This document shows, in pieces, positions 43,548-53,179 of a stretch of DNA of 64,000 nucleotides. Source of the DNA: an uncultured Litoreibacter sp. (GTDB lineage: Bacteria; Pseudomonadota; Alphaproteobacteria; Rhodobacterales; Rhodobacteraceae); NCBI GenBank assembly GCA_947494435.1, contig CANLUY010000002.1:1-64000 (forward strand), given 5' to 3'. Both the position numbers and the translations under genes were made by a program. The first letter of the stretch is position 1; each line of letters begins with the position of its first letter. The notes beneath the pieces were generated by a model. The model saw only the letters and a program-made list of their open reading frames with translations. It was not told the DNA's origin and did no database searches.

Positions 43548-43610
43548 GGCGCAACCTAGGCCGCGCGCGCCCTCTTGCCAAGGGCTCAAGCAGTGGGCAA
43601 AAGCGGGCGC

Positions 43611-44171
43611 ATGACAGATATCGCCGCGCTCAAAGCCACCGCCCGCAAAGCCGCCTTCGCCCGCCGTAAGGATGCGCGGTCAACTGCCGCCGACGCGCTA
43701 GCCACGGCACATTTGCTGAGCGTGCTGATGCCGCATAAAGGCGCGCCTCTGGCAGGCTATATGCCGATCCAAACGGAAGTTGACGCCATCCCAGCGATGG
43801 CCGCGCTAGCCAGTTTCGGCCCTGTCGGTGTCCCCGTGATCCAAGGGGAAGGCCAGCCCCTGAAGTTTCGCGAATGGAGCCCCGGTTGCGAGATGAAAGA
43901 CGGACCCTTCGGCGCAAAAGTGCCCGTGAAAGGTGTCTGGATTACCCCTCAAGTCTTGATTGTCCCACTTGTGGCCTTCACACCGCAGGCCATGCGGCTG
44001 GGCTATGGCGGCGGCTTCTATGACCGCACGTTGGAAGGCCTGCGCGCCCAGGGTCCCGTCACGGCGATCGGCTTTGCCTATCAGGCGCAAATGGCTGACA
44101 GCCTGCCCTTGGAAGAGACCGACCAACCCCTCGACATGATTGTCACGGATCAGGGCGTCCTGCATCCATAA
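43611..44171 (+). CDS. ygfA: 5-formyltetrahydrofolate cyclo-ligase
   Basis: A 186-residue enzyme that converts 5-formyl-THF to 5,10-methenyl-THF using ATP, keeping the one-carbon pool active. It starts MTDIAALKATARKAAFARR and contains LAGYMPIQTEVDAIP (about 49), a region for folate and ATP, and the signature RLGYGGGFYDRTL (about 136-148). Length matches the family (about 185-200). The ATG at 43611 is favoured over one at 43575, which adds 12 residues without homology. The gene is also called fau in other species. It is divergent from the glyoxalase-like gene. Confidence 0.93.
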   Translation: MTDIAALKATARKAAFARRKDARSTAADALATAHLLSVLMPHKGAPLAGYMPIQTEVDAIPAMAALASFGPVGVPVIQGEGQPLKFREWSPGCEMKDGPFGAKVPVKGVWITPQVLIVPLVAFTPQAMRLGYGGGFYDRTLEGLRAQGPVTAIGFAYQAQMADSLPLEETDQPLDMIVTDQGVLHP

Positions 44172-44287
44172 GGCTCGGACCCTCACAAAAATTTACTAAT
44201 GAAAAGTTGCTTTTTTGCGCGCGACAAGAAATTGTAGTGCGCAGGAAAGCTTGTAATTGACTGACGTGTTGGCGAAGTGAGGCGGAA

Positions 44288-45313
44288 ATGGCGGATACGA
44301 AAATCCGGAATATGGAAGAATTTGCCGCCGTCAGCGGAATTTCCCGACCCACGGTTTCGAAGTATTTCAATGATCCGGAAAGTGTCCGCGACAGCACCCG
44401 AACCCGAATCGAGGCCGCGTTAGAAAAGCACGCCTATCGACCAAACATCTACGCGATGAACCAAAACCGGAAGCTGACGAAGAACCTCGGTATCGTCGTG
44501 CCCTTACTGTCTGATCCCTATTTTGCAGAGATCGCGCGCAATCTTGAACAAAGATGCATCGCCGCAGGATACCGTCCAACCCTGTTCAGCTCTCACGGTC
44601 AGCCTGAGATGGAAGTGCACGTGCTCGACACGCTGCGCTCCCTCAAGCCTGCAGGCGTATTGCTCGCCCCGCTTGGAAGATCGTCCGAGAAAGACGCCCT
44701 GTCCGCGTTTTGCGATGACGTCCCGACACTGATCTTTGATAGCAGCGTGGATGAGCTAGGTCTGGCCTTTGTAGGCTCTGACAACATGCAGTTCACGGCG
44801 CATATCACCGACTATTTGTGCCGCACCGGAGAGCCGCCCTGCTTTTTCGAGATGAAAACCCCCGCTAACCCGAATGCTCACCGCCGTCGTCAAAGCTATC
44901 TCAGCGCGATGGAGGAATTCGGCTACACGCCCGACGTGATTTCCATTGACGGCGAGGGATGGGAGTTTGAAGAGATCGGACGTCTAGGCGGACATCAAGC
45001 GCTCAAGGACGGACGGTTTTCGACCAATACAATCCTGTGCAGTAACGACCGTCTGGCCATTGGGCTTCTGACCGCCTGTTACGAGCAAGGCGTCAGCGTC
45101 GGGCGGGCAGAGGGGGCGACGATTCGGGTCGCCGGTCAGGACGGTCACCCCCATTCCCGCTACACATGTCCGCCCCTTACAACCATCTCCCATGACTATG
45201 AGGCGGTGTCGCAGACCGCAGCGGATGCTTTGTTTGCGGCGATAGACGGGCAGGTATCACCTTGGAAAAGCACAAGATTAGAAGGCAAACTGATCTTGAG
45301 AGACTCCGCGTGA
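44288..45313 (+). CDS. LacI family regulator of the polyol operon
   Basis: A 341-residue regulator. The N-terminal helix-turn-helix and hinge are clear (NMEEFAAVSGISRPTVSKYF, then TRTRIEAALEKHAYRPN), followed by the two-lobed sugar-binding domain (NLGIVVPLLSDPYFAEIARN about 66, PAGVLLAPLG about 124, LCSNDRLAIGLL about 247). GAGGCGGAA lies directly before the ATG. It sits 95 bp upstream of smoE on the same strand, with a perfect 14-bp palindrome in the gap. It is therefore the expected repressor of the sorbitol/mannitol genes, released by a polyol or its product. Confidence 0.92.
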   Translation: MADTKIRNMEEFAAVSGISRPTVSKYFNDPESVRDSTRTRIEAALEKHAYRPNIYAMNQNRKLTKNLGIVVPLLSDPYFAEIARNLEQRCIAAGYRPTLFSSHGQPEMEVHVLDTLRSLKPAGVLLAPLGRSSEKDALSAFCDDVPTLIFDSSVDELGLAFVGSDNMQFTAHITDYLCRTGEPPCFFEMKTPANPNAHRRRQSYLSAMEEFGYTPDVISIDGEGWEFEEIGRLGGHQALKDGRFSTNTILCSNDRLAIGLLTACYEQGVSVGRAEGATIRVAGQDGHPHSRYTCPPLTTISHDYEAVSQTAADALFAAIDGQVSPWKSTRLEGKLILRDSA

Positions 45314-45324
45314 CAGAATAAATC

Positions 45325-45338
45325 TTTACGCGCGTAAA
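45325..45338. promoter_or_regulatory. LacI-type operator upstream of smoE
   Basis: TTTACGCGCGTAAA is a perfect palindrome with the CG centre typical of LacI-family operators. It lies 70 bp before smoE and just upstream of a possible TTGACC -35 element at 45345-45350. The likely ligand is the LacI protein encoded immediately upstream. Confidence 0.75.
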
Positions 45339-45408
45339 TTTTTTGTTGACCCCGCGTCGTCCCTCCGGTTAGCCTCTTCATCATCACATCCACTAGGGAG
45401 GAAACCGG

Positions 45409-46722
45409 ATGTCCTTGAGACGCACTCTTTACACTGCAACTGCGCTTTCGCTGCTCACAGCGGGCGGTGCATTTGCGGACGGCCACAGCAAAACGATCAC
45501 AATCGCGACTGTGAACAACGGCGACATGATCCGTATGCAGGGCTACACAGACAACTTCACCGAAGCCACAGGCATCAATGTTGAGTGGGTGACACTGGAA
45601 GAAAACGTTCTTCGCCAGCGTGTCACAACAGATATCACCACCAAAGGCGGTGCGTTCGATATCATGACAATCGGTATGTACGAGACACCGATCTGGGGTG
45701 CCAACGGTTGGTTGGTTGCACTGGACGATCTGTCCGCCGAATACGACGCAGCTGACATTCTGCCAGCGATGTCTGGTGGTCTGAGCCATGACGGCACGCT
45801 TTATGCGGCTCCGTTCTACGGCGAAAGCTCCATGGTTATGTACCGCACTGACCTGATGGAAAAAGCTGGCATGGAAATGCCAGATGCACCGACTTGGGAA
45901 TTCATCCGCGACGCAGCGGCTGCAATGACTGACCGTGACAACGACATCAACGGCATCTGCCTGCGCGGTAAAGCAGGTTGGGGCGAAGGTGGTGCTTTCA
46001 TCACTGCGATGTCCAACTCCTTCGGCGCACGCTGGTTCGACATGGACTGGAACGCACAGTTCGACACAGAAGCATGGGCCAACACCCTGAACTTCTACAA
46101 AGGCATGATGGACGCGTCCGGCCCAGCTGGCTACGCAACCAACGGCTTTAACGAGAACCTGTCTCTGTTCAACCAAGGCAAATGCGGCATGTGGATTGAC
46201 GCCACAGTGGCAGCGTCCTTCGTGACAGGCAAAGACAGCACCGTTGCAGACAGCGTCAGCTTCGCATTGGCACCAGATAACGGCTTGGGCAAACGCTCCA
46301 ACTGGCTCTGGGCTTGGGCACTTGCTGTTCCAGCAGGCACTCAGAAAGAAGCTGAAGCCAAGCAGTTCATCGAGTGGGCAACATCCAAAGACTACATCGA
46401 GCTGGTTGCAGCCAACGAAGGTTGGGCAAACGTCCCTCCAGGTGCACGTACATCCCTGTACGAAAACCCAGAGTACAAAAAAGTGCCATTCGCACAGATG
46501 ACACTGGACTCCATCCTGTCGGCAAACCCGAACGACTCCACAGTTGAGCCGTCCCCATATGTCGGCGTTCAGTTTGCAGCGATCCCAGAATTCGCGGGTA
46601 TCGCAACTGAAGTGAGCCAAGAGTTCTCCGCAGCTTACGCCGGTCAGCAGACCGTCGCAGAAGCTCTGGAAAAAGCTCAGGCCATCACAAACGACGCAAT
46701 GGAAGCCGCTGGCTACAAGTAA
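45409..46722 (+). CDS. smoE: Sorbitol/mannitol ABC transporter binding protein
   Basis: A 437-residue periplasmic binding protein of the extracellular solute-binding family 1. A signal peptide ends near AFADG (about 24). The mature protein shows the polyol-binding-protein pattern, with GAFDIMTIGMYETPIWG (about 81), APFYGESSMVMYRTDL (about 133) and LFNQGKCGMWIDATVA (about 250). GGGAGG lies 7 bases before the ATG. Codon use differs from the neighbours (many CCA, GGT, AAC, AAA, CTG), as expected for a highly expressed gene. Assigned to sorbitol/mannitol because the following permease, ATPase, SmoS and mannitol dehydrogenase genes match the Rhodobacter smo cluster. Confidence 0.92.
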   Translation: MSLRRTLYTATALSLLTAGGAFADGHSKTITIATVNNGDMIRMQGYTDNFTEATGINVEWVTLEENVLRQRVTTDITTKGGAFDIMTIGMYETPIWGANGWLVALDDLSAEYDAADILPAMSGGLSHDGTLYAAPFYGESSMVMYRTDLMEKAGMEMPDAPTWEFIRDAAAAMTDRDNDINGICLRGKAGWGEGGAFITAMSNSFGARWFDMDWNAQFDTEAWANTLNFYKGMMDASGPAGYATNGFNENLSLFNQGKCGMWIDATVAASFVTGKDSTVADSVSFALAPDNGLGKRSNWLWAWALAVPAGTQKEAEAKQFIEWATSKDYIELVAANEGWANVPPGARTSLYENPEYKKVPFAQMTLDSILSANPNDSTVEPSPYVGVQFAAIPEFAGIATEVSQEFSAAYAGQQTVAEALEKAQAITNDAMEAAGYK

Positions 46723-46735
46723 GTACGTCTCTTAC

Positions 46736-46766
46736 ATCAGGGGGCGGCGTCGTATCGCCCCCTGAT
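46736..46766 (+). terminator. Intercistronic stem-loop between smoE and smoF
   Basis: ATCAGGGGGCG and CGCCCCCTGAT form a perfect 11-bp stem with a 9-base loop, 14 bases after the smoE stop. There is no long T-run (only CTCCTTTGATTT). Such hairpins after binding-protein genes usually stabilise the smoE message and lower transcription of the permease genes. Confidence 0.75.
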
Positions 46767-46833
46767 CTCCTTTGATTTCTCAGAATTAAGCGTACCCTGA
46801 CGGCCGAGTCCGTCCCCGAGAGAGGTATATCCA

Positions 46834-47712
46834 ATGGCCACTAAAGCATCCCGTTCCGCTGCCCGCATCATGATGGCACCTGCCGTGGTCCTGCTCTTGG
46901 GCTGGATGTTGGTCCCTCTCATCATGACGCTTTGGTTCTCCTTCACCAAATACCTGCCCTTGCGCGGCGACAGTATCGAGCGCGGTTTGGATTGGGTCGG
47001 ATTTACCAACTACAGCCGCTTCCTGTCCTCCAGTTCTTTCTGGCCCTCGGTGCAAACCACACTGATCATGGTTGGCGGCGTTCTTCTAATTACAGTCGTT
47101 CTGGGCATCCTGCTCGCGATGCTTCTTGATCAGCCAATCTGGGGGCAGGGCGTTGTCCGTATCCTCGTGATCGCCCCTTTCTTCGTCATGCCTACCGTTT
47201 CGGCACTGGTCTGGAAGAACATGTTGATGGATCCGGTCAACGGCATCTTCGCCCACCTTTGGCGCTTCTTCGGCGCGGAGCCTGTGGCGTGGCTTCAAGA
47301 CGCTTCGCTCAGTTCCATTATCATGATCGTCTCATGGCAGTGGCTGCCGTTCGCGACGTTGATCCTGCTGACCGCGATCCAATCGCTCGACAGCGAACAG
47401 CTTGAAGCGGCTGAGATGGACGGCGCACCGGCGCTCAAACGCTTCTGGTTCATCGTGCTGCCGCATCTGGCGCGCGCAATCACCATTGTCATTCTGATCC
47501 AAACGATCTTCCTTCTGTCGATCTTCGCAGAGATTTTCGTCACCACCGGCGGCGCCTTCGGCACCCGCACCCTGACCTACCTGATCTTCCAGCGGGTTAT
47601 CGACAGCCAGAATATCGGGCTGGGGTCTGCGGGCGGTGTCTACGCCATCATCCTTGCCAACATCGTTGCCATCTTCCTGATGCGCATCGTCGGCAAAAAT
47701 CTGGACGCTTGA
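46834..47712 (+). CDS. smoF: Sorbitol/mannitol ABC transporter permease 1
   Basis: A 292-residue inner-membrane permease with six predicted helices (about 11-33, 72-95, 108-130, 154-178, 208-230, 264-288). The cytoplasmic EAA loop is seen as EAAEMDGAPALKRFWFIVLP (about 191-210), which contacts the ATPase SmoK. It is the MalF-type partner of the heterodimeric permease. GAGAGG lies 8 bases before the ATG, and the smoG start lies 14 bases after the stop. Confidence 0.93.
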   Translation: MATKASRSAARIMMAPAVVLLLGWMLVPLIMTLWFSFTKYLPLRGDSIERGLDWVGFTNYSRFLSSSSFWPSVQTTLIMVGGVLLITVVLGILLAMLLDQPIWGQGVVRILVIAPFFVMPTVSALVWKNMLMDPVNGIFAHLWRFFGAEPVAWLQDASLSSIIMIVSWQWLPFATLILLTAIQSLDSEQLEAAEMDGAPALKRFWFIVLPHLARAITIVILIQTIFLLSIFAEIFVTTGGAFGTRTLTYLIFQRVIDSQNIGLGSAGGVYAIILANIVAIFLMRIVGKNLDA

Positions 47713-47725
47713 GGGGGTAGAGGAC

Positions 47726-48556
47726 ATGGCACGCGCAACAACAACAAACCGCAAGATCATCACCACAGCAGCCGCTTGGACGATTGCTCTGATCATCTTC
47801 TTCCCGATCTACTGGACGATCCTGACCAGTTTCAAAACCGAAGCGCAGGCGATCAACGATCCGCCCTTGTTCTTCAACTTCGACTGGACGCTGGAAAACT
47901 ATGCCGTCGTGCAGGAACGCTCCGATTACATGAAGTTCCTTTGGAACTCCGTGATCGTCGCGGGCGGCTCAACCCTACTGGGTATTCTGATTGCGATCCC
48001 CGCGGCGTGGTCCATGGCTTTCGTGCCGTCGCGGCGCACCAAAGACATCCTGCTTTGGATGCTCTCCACCAAAATGCTTCCTGCGGTTGGTGTACTTTAC
48101 CCGATCTCGTTGATCTTCGTGGAGTTCAACCTGCTTGATACACGCGGCGGTCTGATCGTGGTCTTGATGCTGATCAACCTACCGATCATCGTCTGGATGC
48201 TCTACACCTACTTCAAGGAAATTCCCGGCGAAATTCTGGAAGCCGCCCGTATGGACGGGGCCACATTGAAAGAAGAGCTGCTCTATGTTCTGACGCCCAT
48301 GGCTATTCCGGGCATCGCCTCGACCTTGCTCCTCAACTTCATCCTCGCATGGAACGAGGCGTTCTGGACGCTGAACCTGACGGCTGCAAACGCAGCCCCA
48401 CTGACAGCCTTCATCGCCAGCTATTCCTCGCCTGAGGGGCTCTTCTTTGCGAAACTCAGCGCGGCCTCCACAATGGCGATCGCACCAATTCTCATCCTTG
48501 GCTGGTTCAGCCAGAAGCAACTCGTCCGCGGCCTCACATTCGGCGCGGTGAAGTAA
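47726..48556 (+). CDS. smoG: Sorbitol/mannitol ABC transporter permease 2
   Basis: A 276-residue MalG-type permease with six predicted helices (about 12-34, 73-97, 107-130, 142-164, 190-212, 243-263). The EAA loop is EAARMDGATLKEELLYVLTP (about 172-191), and the segment LTSFKTEAQAINDPPLFF (about 32-49) is typical of the first periplasmic loop. It pairs with SmoF to form the membrane channel. AGAGGAC lies close before the ATG. Confidence 0.93.
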   Translation: MARATTTNRKIITTAAAWTIALIIFFPIYWTILTSFKTEAQAINDPPLFFNFDWTLENYAVVQERSDYMKFLWNSVIVAGGSTLLGILIAIPAAWSMAFVPSRRTKDILLWMLSTKMLPAVGVLYPISLIFVEFNLLDTRGGLIVVLMLINLPIIVWMLYTYFKEIPGEILEAARMDGATLKEELLYVLTPMAIPGIASTLLLNFILAWNEAFWTLNLTAANAAPLTAFIASYSSPEGLFFAKLSAASTMAIAPILILGWFSQKQLVRGLTFGAVK

Positions 48557-48596
48557 GCCCTCACGCAGCAACAGGGCAATCAAAAGGACCTGACAC

Positions 48597-49601
48597 ATGG
48601 GACAGATTCAACTCAAACAAGTCACGAAAAGCTTTGGCGACACGCAAGTGATCCCACCGCTTGATCTGACCATCGAGGATGGCGAGTTCACCGTCTTCGT
48701 TGGCCCATCGGGCTGCGGTAAATCCACCCTGTTGCGCCTGATCGCGGGGCTCGAAGATATCACGTCGGGTCATATCGAGATCGACGGCAAAGATGCCACC
48801 GATGTCGTGCCTGCCAAACGTGGTCTCGCCATGGTGTTTCAATCCTATGCGCTGTACCCGCATATGTCGGTGCGTAAAAACATCGCCTTCCCGCTGCGTA
48901 TGGCGAAGATGGATCAATCTGAAATCAACAAACGCGTAGAAGGGGCGGCTGCGGTCCTGAACCTCACCGACTACCTCGACCGGCGTCCCGGTCAATTGTC
49001 CGGCGGTCAGCGTCAGCGGGTTGCTATCGGCCGTGCGATTGTCCGCGAACCTGCCGCTTTCCTCTTTGATGAGCCGCTCTCCAACCTTGATGCGGCGTTG
49101 CGGGTCGGCATGCGTATGGAAATCTCCGAGCTGCATAAAAAGCTCGAAACAACAATGGTCTACGTGACGCACGATCAGGTTGAAGCCATGACCATGGCCG
49201 ACAAGATCGTTGTGCTGCAAGCAGGCGTGATCGAACAGGTCGGCTCTCCGCTAGAGCTGTACCGCACACCGCGCAACACCTTCGTTGCGGGCTTCATCGG
49301 CTCGCCCAAAATGAACCTGATCACCGGACCGGAGGCTGCAAAGCACGACGCTCACACCATCGGCATCCGCCCGGAACATATCGACGTCGTGCAAAGCGGC
49401 GGGCTGTGGCAGGGCACGGTCGGCGTTGCCGAACATCTTGGATCAGACACTTTCTTCCATATTCATAATACGGGCCTTGCAGAGACATTGACCGTGCGTG
49501 CCATCGGCGATGTCAGCCTGACACATGGCGACACGATCCACCTCACACCTCGCGCGGCAGAGCTTCATCGCTTCAGCGCAGACGGGCTTCGCATTGCATG
49601 A
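48597..49601 (+). CDS. smoK: Sorbitol/mannitol ABC transporter ATPase
   Basis: A 334-residue MalK/UgpC-type ATPase. Walker [12 protein letters not shown] (about 37), Q loop [12 protein letters not shown] (about 81), signature [13 protein letters not shown] (about 134) and Walker [12 protein letters not shown] (about 154) are intact. The C-terminal regulatory (TOBE-type) domain is present but a little short (about 240-334). It drives uptake through SmoFG. Its stop overlaps the smoS start (ATGA). Confidence 0.94.
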   Translation: MGQIQLKQVTKSFGDTQVIPPLDLTIEDGEFTVFVGPSGCGKSTLLRLIAGLEDITSGHIEIDGKDATDVVPAKRGLAMVFQSYALYPHMSVRKNIAFPLRMAKMDQSEINKRVEGAAAVLNLTDYLDRRPGQLSGGQRQRVAIGRAIVREPAAFLFDEPLSNLDAALRVGMRMEISELHKKLETTMVYVTHDQVEAMTMADKIVVLQAGVIEQVGSPLELYRTPRNTFVAGFIGSPKMNLITGPEAAKHDAHTIGIRPEHIDVVQSGGLWQGTVGVAEHLGSDTFFHIHNTGLAETLTVRAIGDVSLTHGDTIHLTPRAAELHRFSADGLRIA

Positions 49602-50371
49602 CACGGCTCGCTGGCAAAACCGCATTGATCACGGGGGCGGCCCGCGGCATCGGGCTCGCCTTCGCCAAGGCCTATGTGGCCGAGGGCGCGCGGGTTGCCA
49701 TCGCTGACATCGACATTGCGCGCGCCCAAACAGCAGCCGCCGACATTGGCGATGCAGCAGTCGCGGTCAAGATGGACGTCACCGATCAAAGCAGCATCGA
49801 CGCGGGCGTTGGCGCCACCATTGAGGCGCTCGGCCAGATCGACATCCTGATCAACAACGCGGCTATTTTTACGGCCAGCCCGATCACCGATATCACCCGC
49901 GCCGAGTACGCGCGCGTTTTCGAGATCAACGTCGCCGGAACCCTGTTCACGCTGCAAGCCGTCGCAAAACACATGATCGCGCGCGGGCAGGGAGGCAAGA
50001 TCATCAATATGGCCTCCCAAGCCGGGCGGCGCGGCGAAAGCCTCGTCGCCGTTTATTGCGCGTCCAAGGCCGCCGTTATCAGCCTGACGCAATCCGCAGG
50101 TCTCAACCTGATCAAACACGGCATCAACGTGAACGCCATTGCGCCGGGTGTCGTGGACGGCGAGCATTGGGACGGCGTCGATGCGTTCTTCGCAAAACAT
50201 GAAGGCAAAGCACCGGGGCAGAAAAAAGCAGAAGTCGGCGCGGCTGTCCCCTTTGGCCGAATGGGCACGGCAGACGATTTGACCGGCATGGCAGTGTTTC
50301 TTGCCAGCGAGGAGGCCGCCTACATTGTGGCCCAAACCTACAATGTGGACGGCGGGAATTGGATGAGCTGA
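49598..50371 (+). CDS. smoS: Sorbitol dehydrogenase (SDR type)
   Basis: A 257-residue NAD-dependent SDR that oxidises D-sorbitol to fructose. Motifs: TGAARGIG near 12, NNAA near 87, catalytic Ser in [10 protein letters not shown] near 140, YCASKAA near 153-159 and the C-terminal NVDGGNWMS. The insert [20 protein letters not shown] (about 185) is characteristic of the Rhodobacter enzyme and its galactitol-oxidising relatives, which sets it apart from FabG. Coupled to smoK on one side and to mtlK on the other by overlapping stop/start codons. Confidence 0.92.
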   Translation: MTRLAGKTALITGAARGIGLAFAKAYVAEGARVAIADIDIARAQTAAADIGDAAVAVKMDVTDQSSIDAGVGATIEALGQIDILINNAAIFTASPITDITRAEYARVFEINVAGTLFTLQAVAKHMIARGQGGKIINMASQAGRRGESLVAVYCASKAAVISLTQSAGLNLIKHGINVNAIAPGVVDGEHWDGVDAFFAKHEGKAPGQKKAEVGAAVPFGRMGTADDLTGMAVFLASEEAAYIVAQTYNVDGGNWMS

Positions 50372-51867
50372 TGACGGATGCGACCGAGAAAACCAAACCC
50401 ATTGCCCTGTCCAACGTGACGCTTAACGCTCTGCCCGAAAGTATCCTGCGTCCCACCTATGACCGCAGCGCCCTGACACCCGGCATCGTCCATATCGGCC
50501 TTGGCAATTTCCACCGCGCCCACCAAGCGTGGTACCTCCACCGCCTTATGCAAAATGGGTTGGCGCAGGACTGGGCCATTATCGGCGCGGGCGTCCGCCC
50601 CTATGACGAAGCGCAACGCGAGAAACTGGCCGCGCAAGACTACATGACGACCCTGATCGAACTGTCGCCCACGGGCAGCGGTGCCGAAGTCACAGGCGCG
50701 ATGATCGACTACATCCCGATCGTCGCAGGTCACGCCCCGCTCATCGCGCGCATGGCGCAACCCAATATCCGCATCGTGTCCCTCACCGTGACCGAAGGCG
50801 GCTACTATATCGATCCGGTCACCAAAGCCTTCGATGCGGCCCATCCCGATATCGTCCATGACGCCGCCAACCCGCAGAAACCGATAACTGCATTCGGCGC
50901 CATCGTGGCCGCCCTCCGCATCCGCCGCGATGACGGTACTGGCCCGTTCACCGGAATGTGCTGTGACAATCTTCAAGGCAATGGTGCAATCCTGCGGCAA
51001 ACGGTTGTCTCCCTCGCGCGGCTCTCTGATCCTGAGCTGGCAGATTGGATCAATACATCCTGCAGCTTCCCCAATTCCATGGTCGATTGCATCGTGCCTG
51101 CCACTGGTCCGAACGAACATGCCCTTGTGCGAGAGCTTGGCATCCAAGACGCTGTACCCGTGACGCATGAAAGCTTCCGTCAGTGGGTCATCGAAGATGA
51201 CTTCTGCGCCGGACGCCCCGATTGGGACAAGATCGGGGCGACCTTCACCTCGGACGTGCATGATTACGAAGCTATGAAGATCCGCATCCTCAATGGCGGC
51301 CATCAAGTGATCTGCGGCGCGGGTGAGATGCTCTCCCTCGACACGATTGCAGGCTGTATGGCCAACCCAAAAGTGGCTGCGCTCTTTTCCAAGATCGCCC
51401 GCGACGACATCGCCCCGCATGTCAAACCCGTGCCGGGCATGACGCCACAGGACTATATCCCGCTCATATCGCGCAGGTTTTCCAACCCGCGCATCGTTGA
51501 CACCACACGCCGCGTAGCCTTCGACGGCTCCTCCCGCCACCCCGGCTTCATCATCCCGTCCGTGCGCGATGGCCTCGCCAATGGCACGTCCGTGACGGGG
51601 CTGGCTCTGGTCTCTGCCATCTGGGCGCGCATGTGCGCCGGAACGCGCGAAGACGGCACTGAGATAGAACCAAACGACCCAAATTGGGGCGACCTGACAC
51701 GCACCGCGCAAGAGGCCCGCACCAGACCGCTCGCATGGCTCGAACAGTCCCAGTATTACGGCGACCTCGCAAGCCAGCCCACCTTTGCGGACCCCTTTAC
51801 AACATGGCTTGAGCTGATCTGGACCGCAGGCACCGAAGCCGCCATCGACGCCTACCTCAAGGCGTAG
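50371..51867 (+). CDS. mtlK: Mannitol 2-dehydrogenase
   Basis: A 498-residue long-chain polyol dehydrogenase that oxidises D-mannitol to fructose with NAD. The N-terminal nucleotide domain begins with GIVHIGLGNFHRAHQAWYL (about 33), and the catalytic motif K-x5-N-x2-H is seen in MKIRILNGGHQV (about 305-316). Length is normal. The ATG at 50371 shares a base with the smoS stop (TGATG); an ATG at 50359 lies inside smoS and is less likely. Together with smoS it feeds fructose into metabolism, yet the fructokinase gene often found next in Rhodobacter is not here. Confidence 0.94.
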   Translation: MTDATEKTKPIALSNVTLNALPESILRPTYDRSALTPGIVHIGLGNFHRAHQAWYLHRLMQNGLAQDWAIIGAGVRPYDEAQREKLAAQDYMTTLIELSPTGSGAEVTGAMIDYIPIVAGHAPLIARMAQPNIRIVSLTVTEGGYYIDPVTKAFDAAHPDIVHDAANPQKPITAFGAIVAALRIRRDDGTGPFTGMCCDNLQGNGAILRQTVVSLARLSDPELADWINTSCSFPNSMVDCIVPATGPNEHALVRELGIQDAVPVTHESFRQWVIEDDFCAGRPDWDKIGATFTSDVHDYEAMKIRILNGGHQVICGAGEMLSLDTIAGCMANPKVAALFSKIARDDIAPHVKPVPGMTPQDYIPLISRRFSNPRIVDTTRRVAFDGSSRHPGFIIPSVRDGLANGTSVTGLALVSAIWARMCAGTREDGTEIEPNDPNWGDLTRTAQEARTRPLAWLEQSQYYGDLASQPTFADPFTTWLELIWTAGTEAAIDAYLKA

Positions 51868-52003
51868 ATCACCTGTCATCCCTGCGCTGGGGCGCGGCGC
51901 ACAATACCCCCAGCTTTAAGTGACATGCAGGTTGATAAGGGCTTCGATTTCGTCACGCGTTCGGCTAATCATGTGGGGTCTCTCCAATAGGGTGCCCAAC
52001 GCA

Positions 52004-53149
52004 ATGCCAACACTGCCGGATTTTCGACTGGAAACGCATTTCTCGAAATGGGAATTTAAGGCCCGCTATCATATGACCGCCTCCGATGCGGAGGCGATGT
52101 CGATGCGCGACCTGTTGGCGATGGCGACACAAGAGGAACGCGATGCATTTGACAACATGTGCCTGGGCTATACTGAGACCTTCGGCGACCCTGACCTACG
52201 CGATGCGATTGCGGCAACCTATGCGCAGCAATCCGCGTCAAGTGTCCTGTGTTTCGCAGGGGCCAGCGAGGGCATCTTTGCCGCAAACCAAGTTCTGCTC
52301 GATGCAGACAGCCATGCCATTGTCGTGACGCCGAACTACCAGTCCCATGAAACACTGCCCGTCGCGATCTGCGAGGCGACAGGCATCCCGCTCGACCCCA
52401 ACGACAATTGGTCGCTCGACATTGACCGCGTTGCCGCAGCGATACGGCCGAACACGAAACTCGTGACGATCAACTTCCCCCACAATCCGACAGGTGCGAT
52501 CCTCCCACTGGATCGCTACCACGCCTTGGTGGAGCTGTGCCGCAAGCACGGTATCTACATTCTGCATGATGAAATCTTCAACGGGCTGGGCGAGACCGGC
52601 GCGCGTCACTTGCCCTTCATCGCAGATATCTACGAGCGCGGCCTGTCGCTCAACGTCATGTCAAAATCATACGGACTGCCGGGATTGCGGATCGGATGGA
52701 TTGCCTGTCAGGACGCTGCGATTTTATCGAAAATGGAACGGCTGAAGCACTATCTGTCAATCTGCAACTCTGGCCCCAGCGAGCGTTTGGCGCTGATCGC
52801 GTTACGCAACAAAGACCGTATCCTCGCGCGCAACTGCGCCATCGTGGATGAGAACCTGCCCAAGTGGGACGCCTTCTTCGCGCGCTACGAGGACCTCTTC
52901 ACATGGCATCGCCCAGCCGGATCCTGCATGGCATTTCCGCAGTACAAGGGGGCAGAGGGGGCGGATGCGTTTTGCAAAGCACTCGTTGAGGAAAGCGGCG
53001 TCCTGTTCCTGCCCAGCACGATCTATTCCTCCGATCTAGGACCTACACCGCAAGACCGCCTGCGCATCGGATTTGGCCGGACCGGCCTCGACGAAGGGCT
53101 TGCTGCCCTTGATGCGCATCTGTCACGGAATGCAAAGGGGTCAAGCTAG
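52004..53149 (+). CDS. PLP-dependent aminotransferase, class I/II
   Basis: A 381-residue fold-type I aminotransferase. The substrate and cofactor motifs are in place: FAGASEGIFAANQVLL (about 84), INFPHNPTGAILP (about 160), LHDEIFNGLG with the Asp contacting the PLP ring (about 188), the Schiff-base Lys in MSKSYGLPGLRIGW (about 219-233) and RIGFGR near the end. The ATG at 52004 gives a normal N-terminus (MPTLPDFRLETHFSKWEF); the open frame continues 28 codons upstream without homology. It follows the polyol operon by 136 bp and may be independent. It resembles enzymes acting on unusual amino acids, but the substrate is not clear. Confidence 0.85.
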   Translation: MPTLPDFRLETHFSKWEFKARYHMTASDAEAMSMRDLLAMATQEERDAFDNMCLGYTETFGDPDLRDAIAATYAQQSASSVLCFAGASEGIFAANQVLLDADSHAIVVTPNYQSHETLPVAICEATGIPLDPNDNWSLDIDRVAAAIRPNTKLVTINFPHNPTGAILPLDRYHALVELCRKHGIYILHDEIFNGLGETGARHLPFIADIYERGLSLNVMSKSYGLPGLRIGWIACQDAAILSKMERLKHYLSICNSGPSERLALIALRNKDRILARNCAIVDENLPKWDAFFARYEDLFTWHRPAGSCMAFPQYKGAEGADAFCKALVEESGVLFLPSTIYSSDLGPTPQDRLRIGFGRTGLDEGLAALDAHLSRNAKGSS

Positions 53150-53179
53150 TCACCGCGGCCGCATTGCGCTCGCCGAACA

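Noticed and set aside
45196-46620. 474-residue antisense frame over smoE
   Set aside because: It is Cys/His-rich with no domain and lies fully across smoE, whose product is clearly recognised. The strong codon bias of smoE removes stops from the other strand.
50338-51879. 513-residue antisense frame over mtlK
   Set aside because: It is a shadow of the GC-rich mannitol dehydrogenase gene; no motif and no ribosome binding site.
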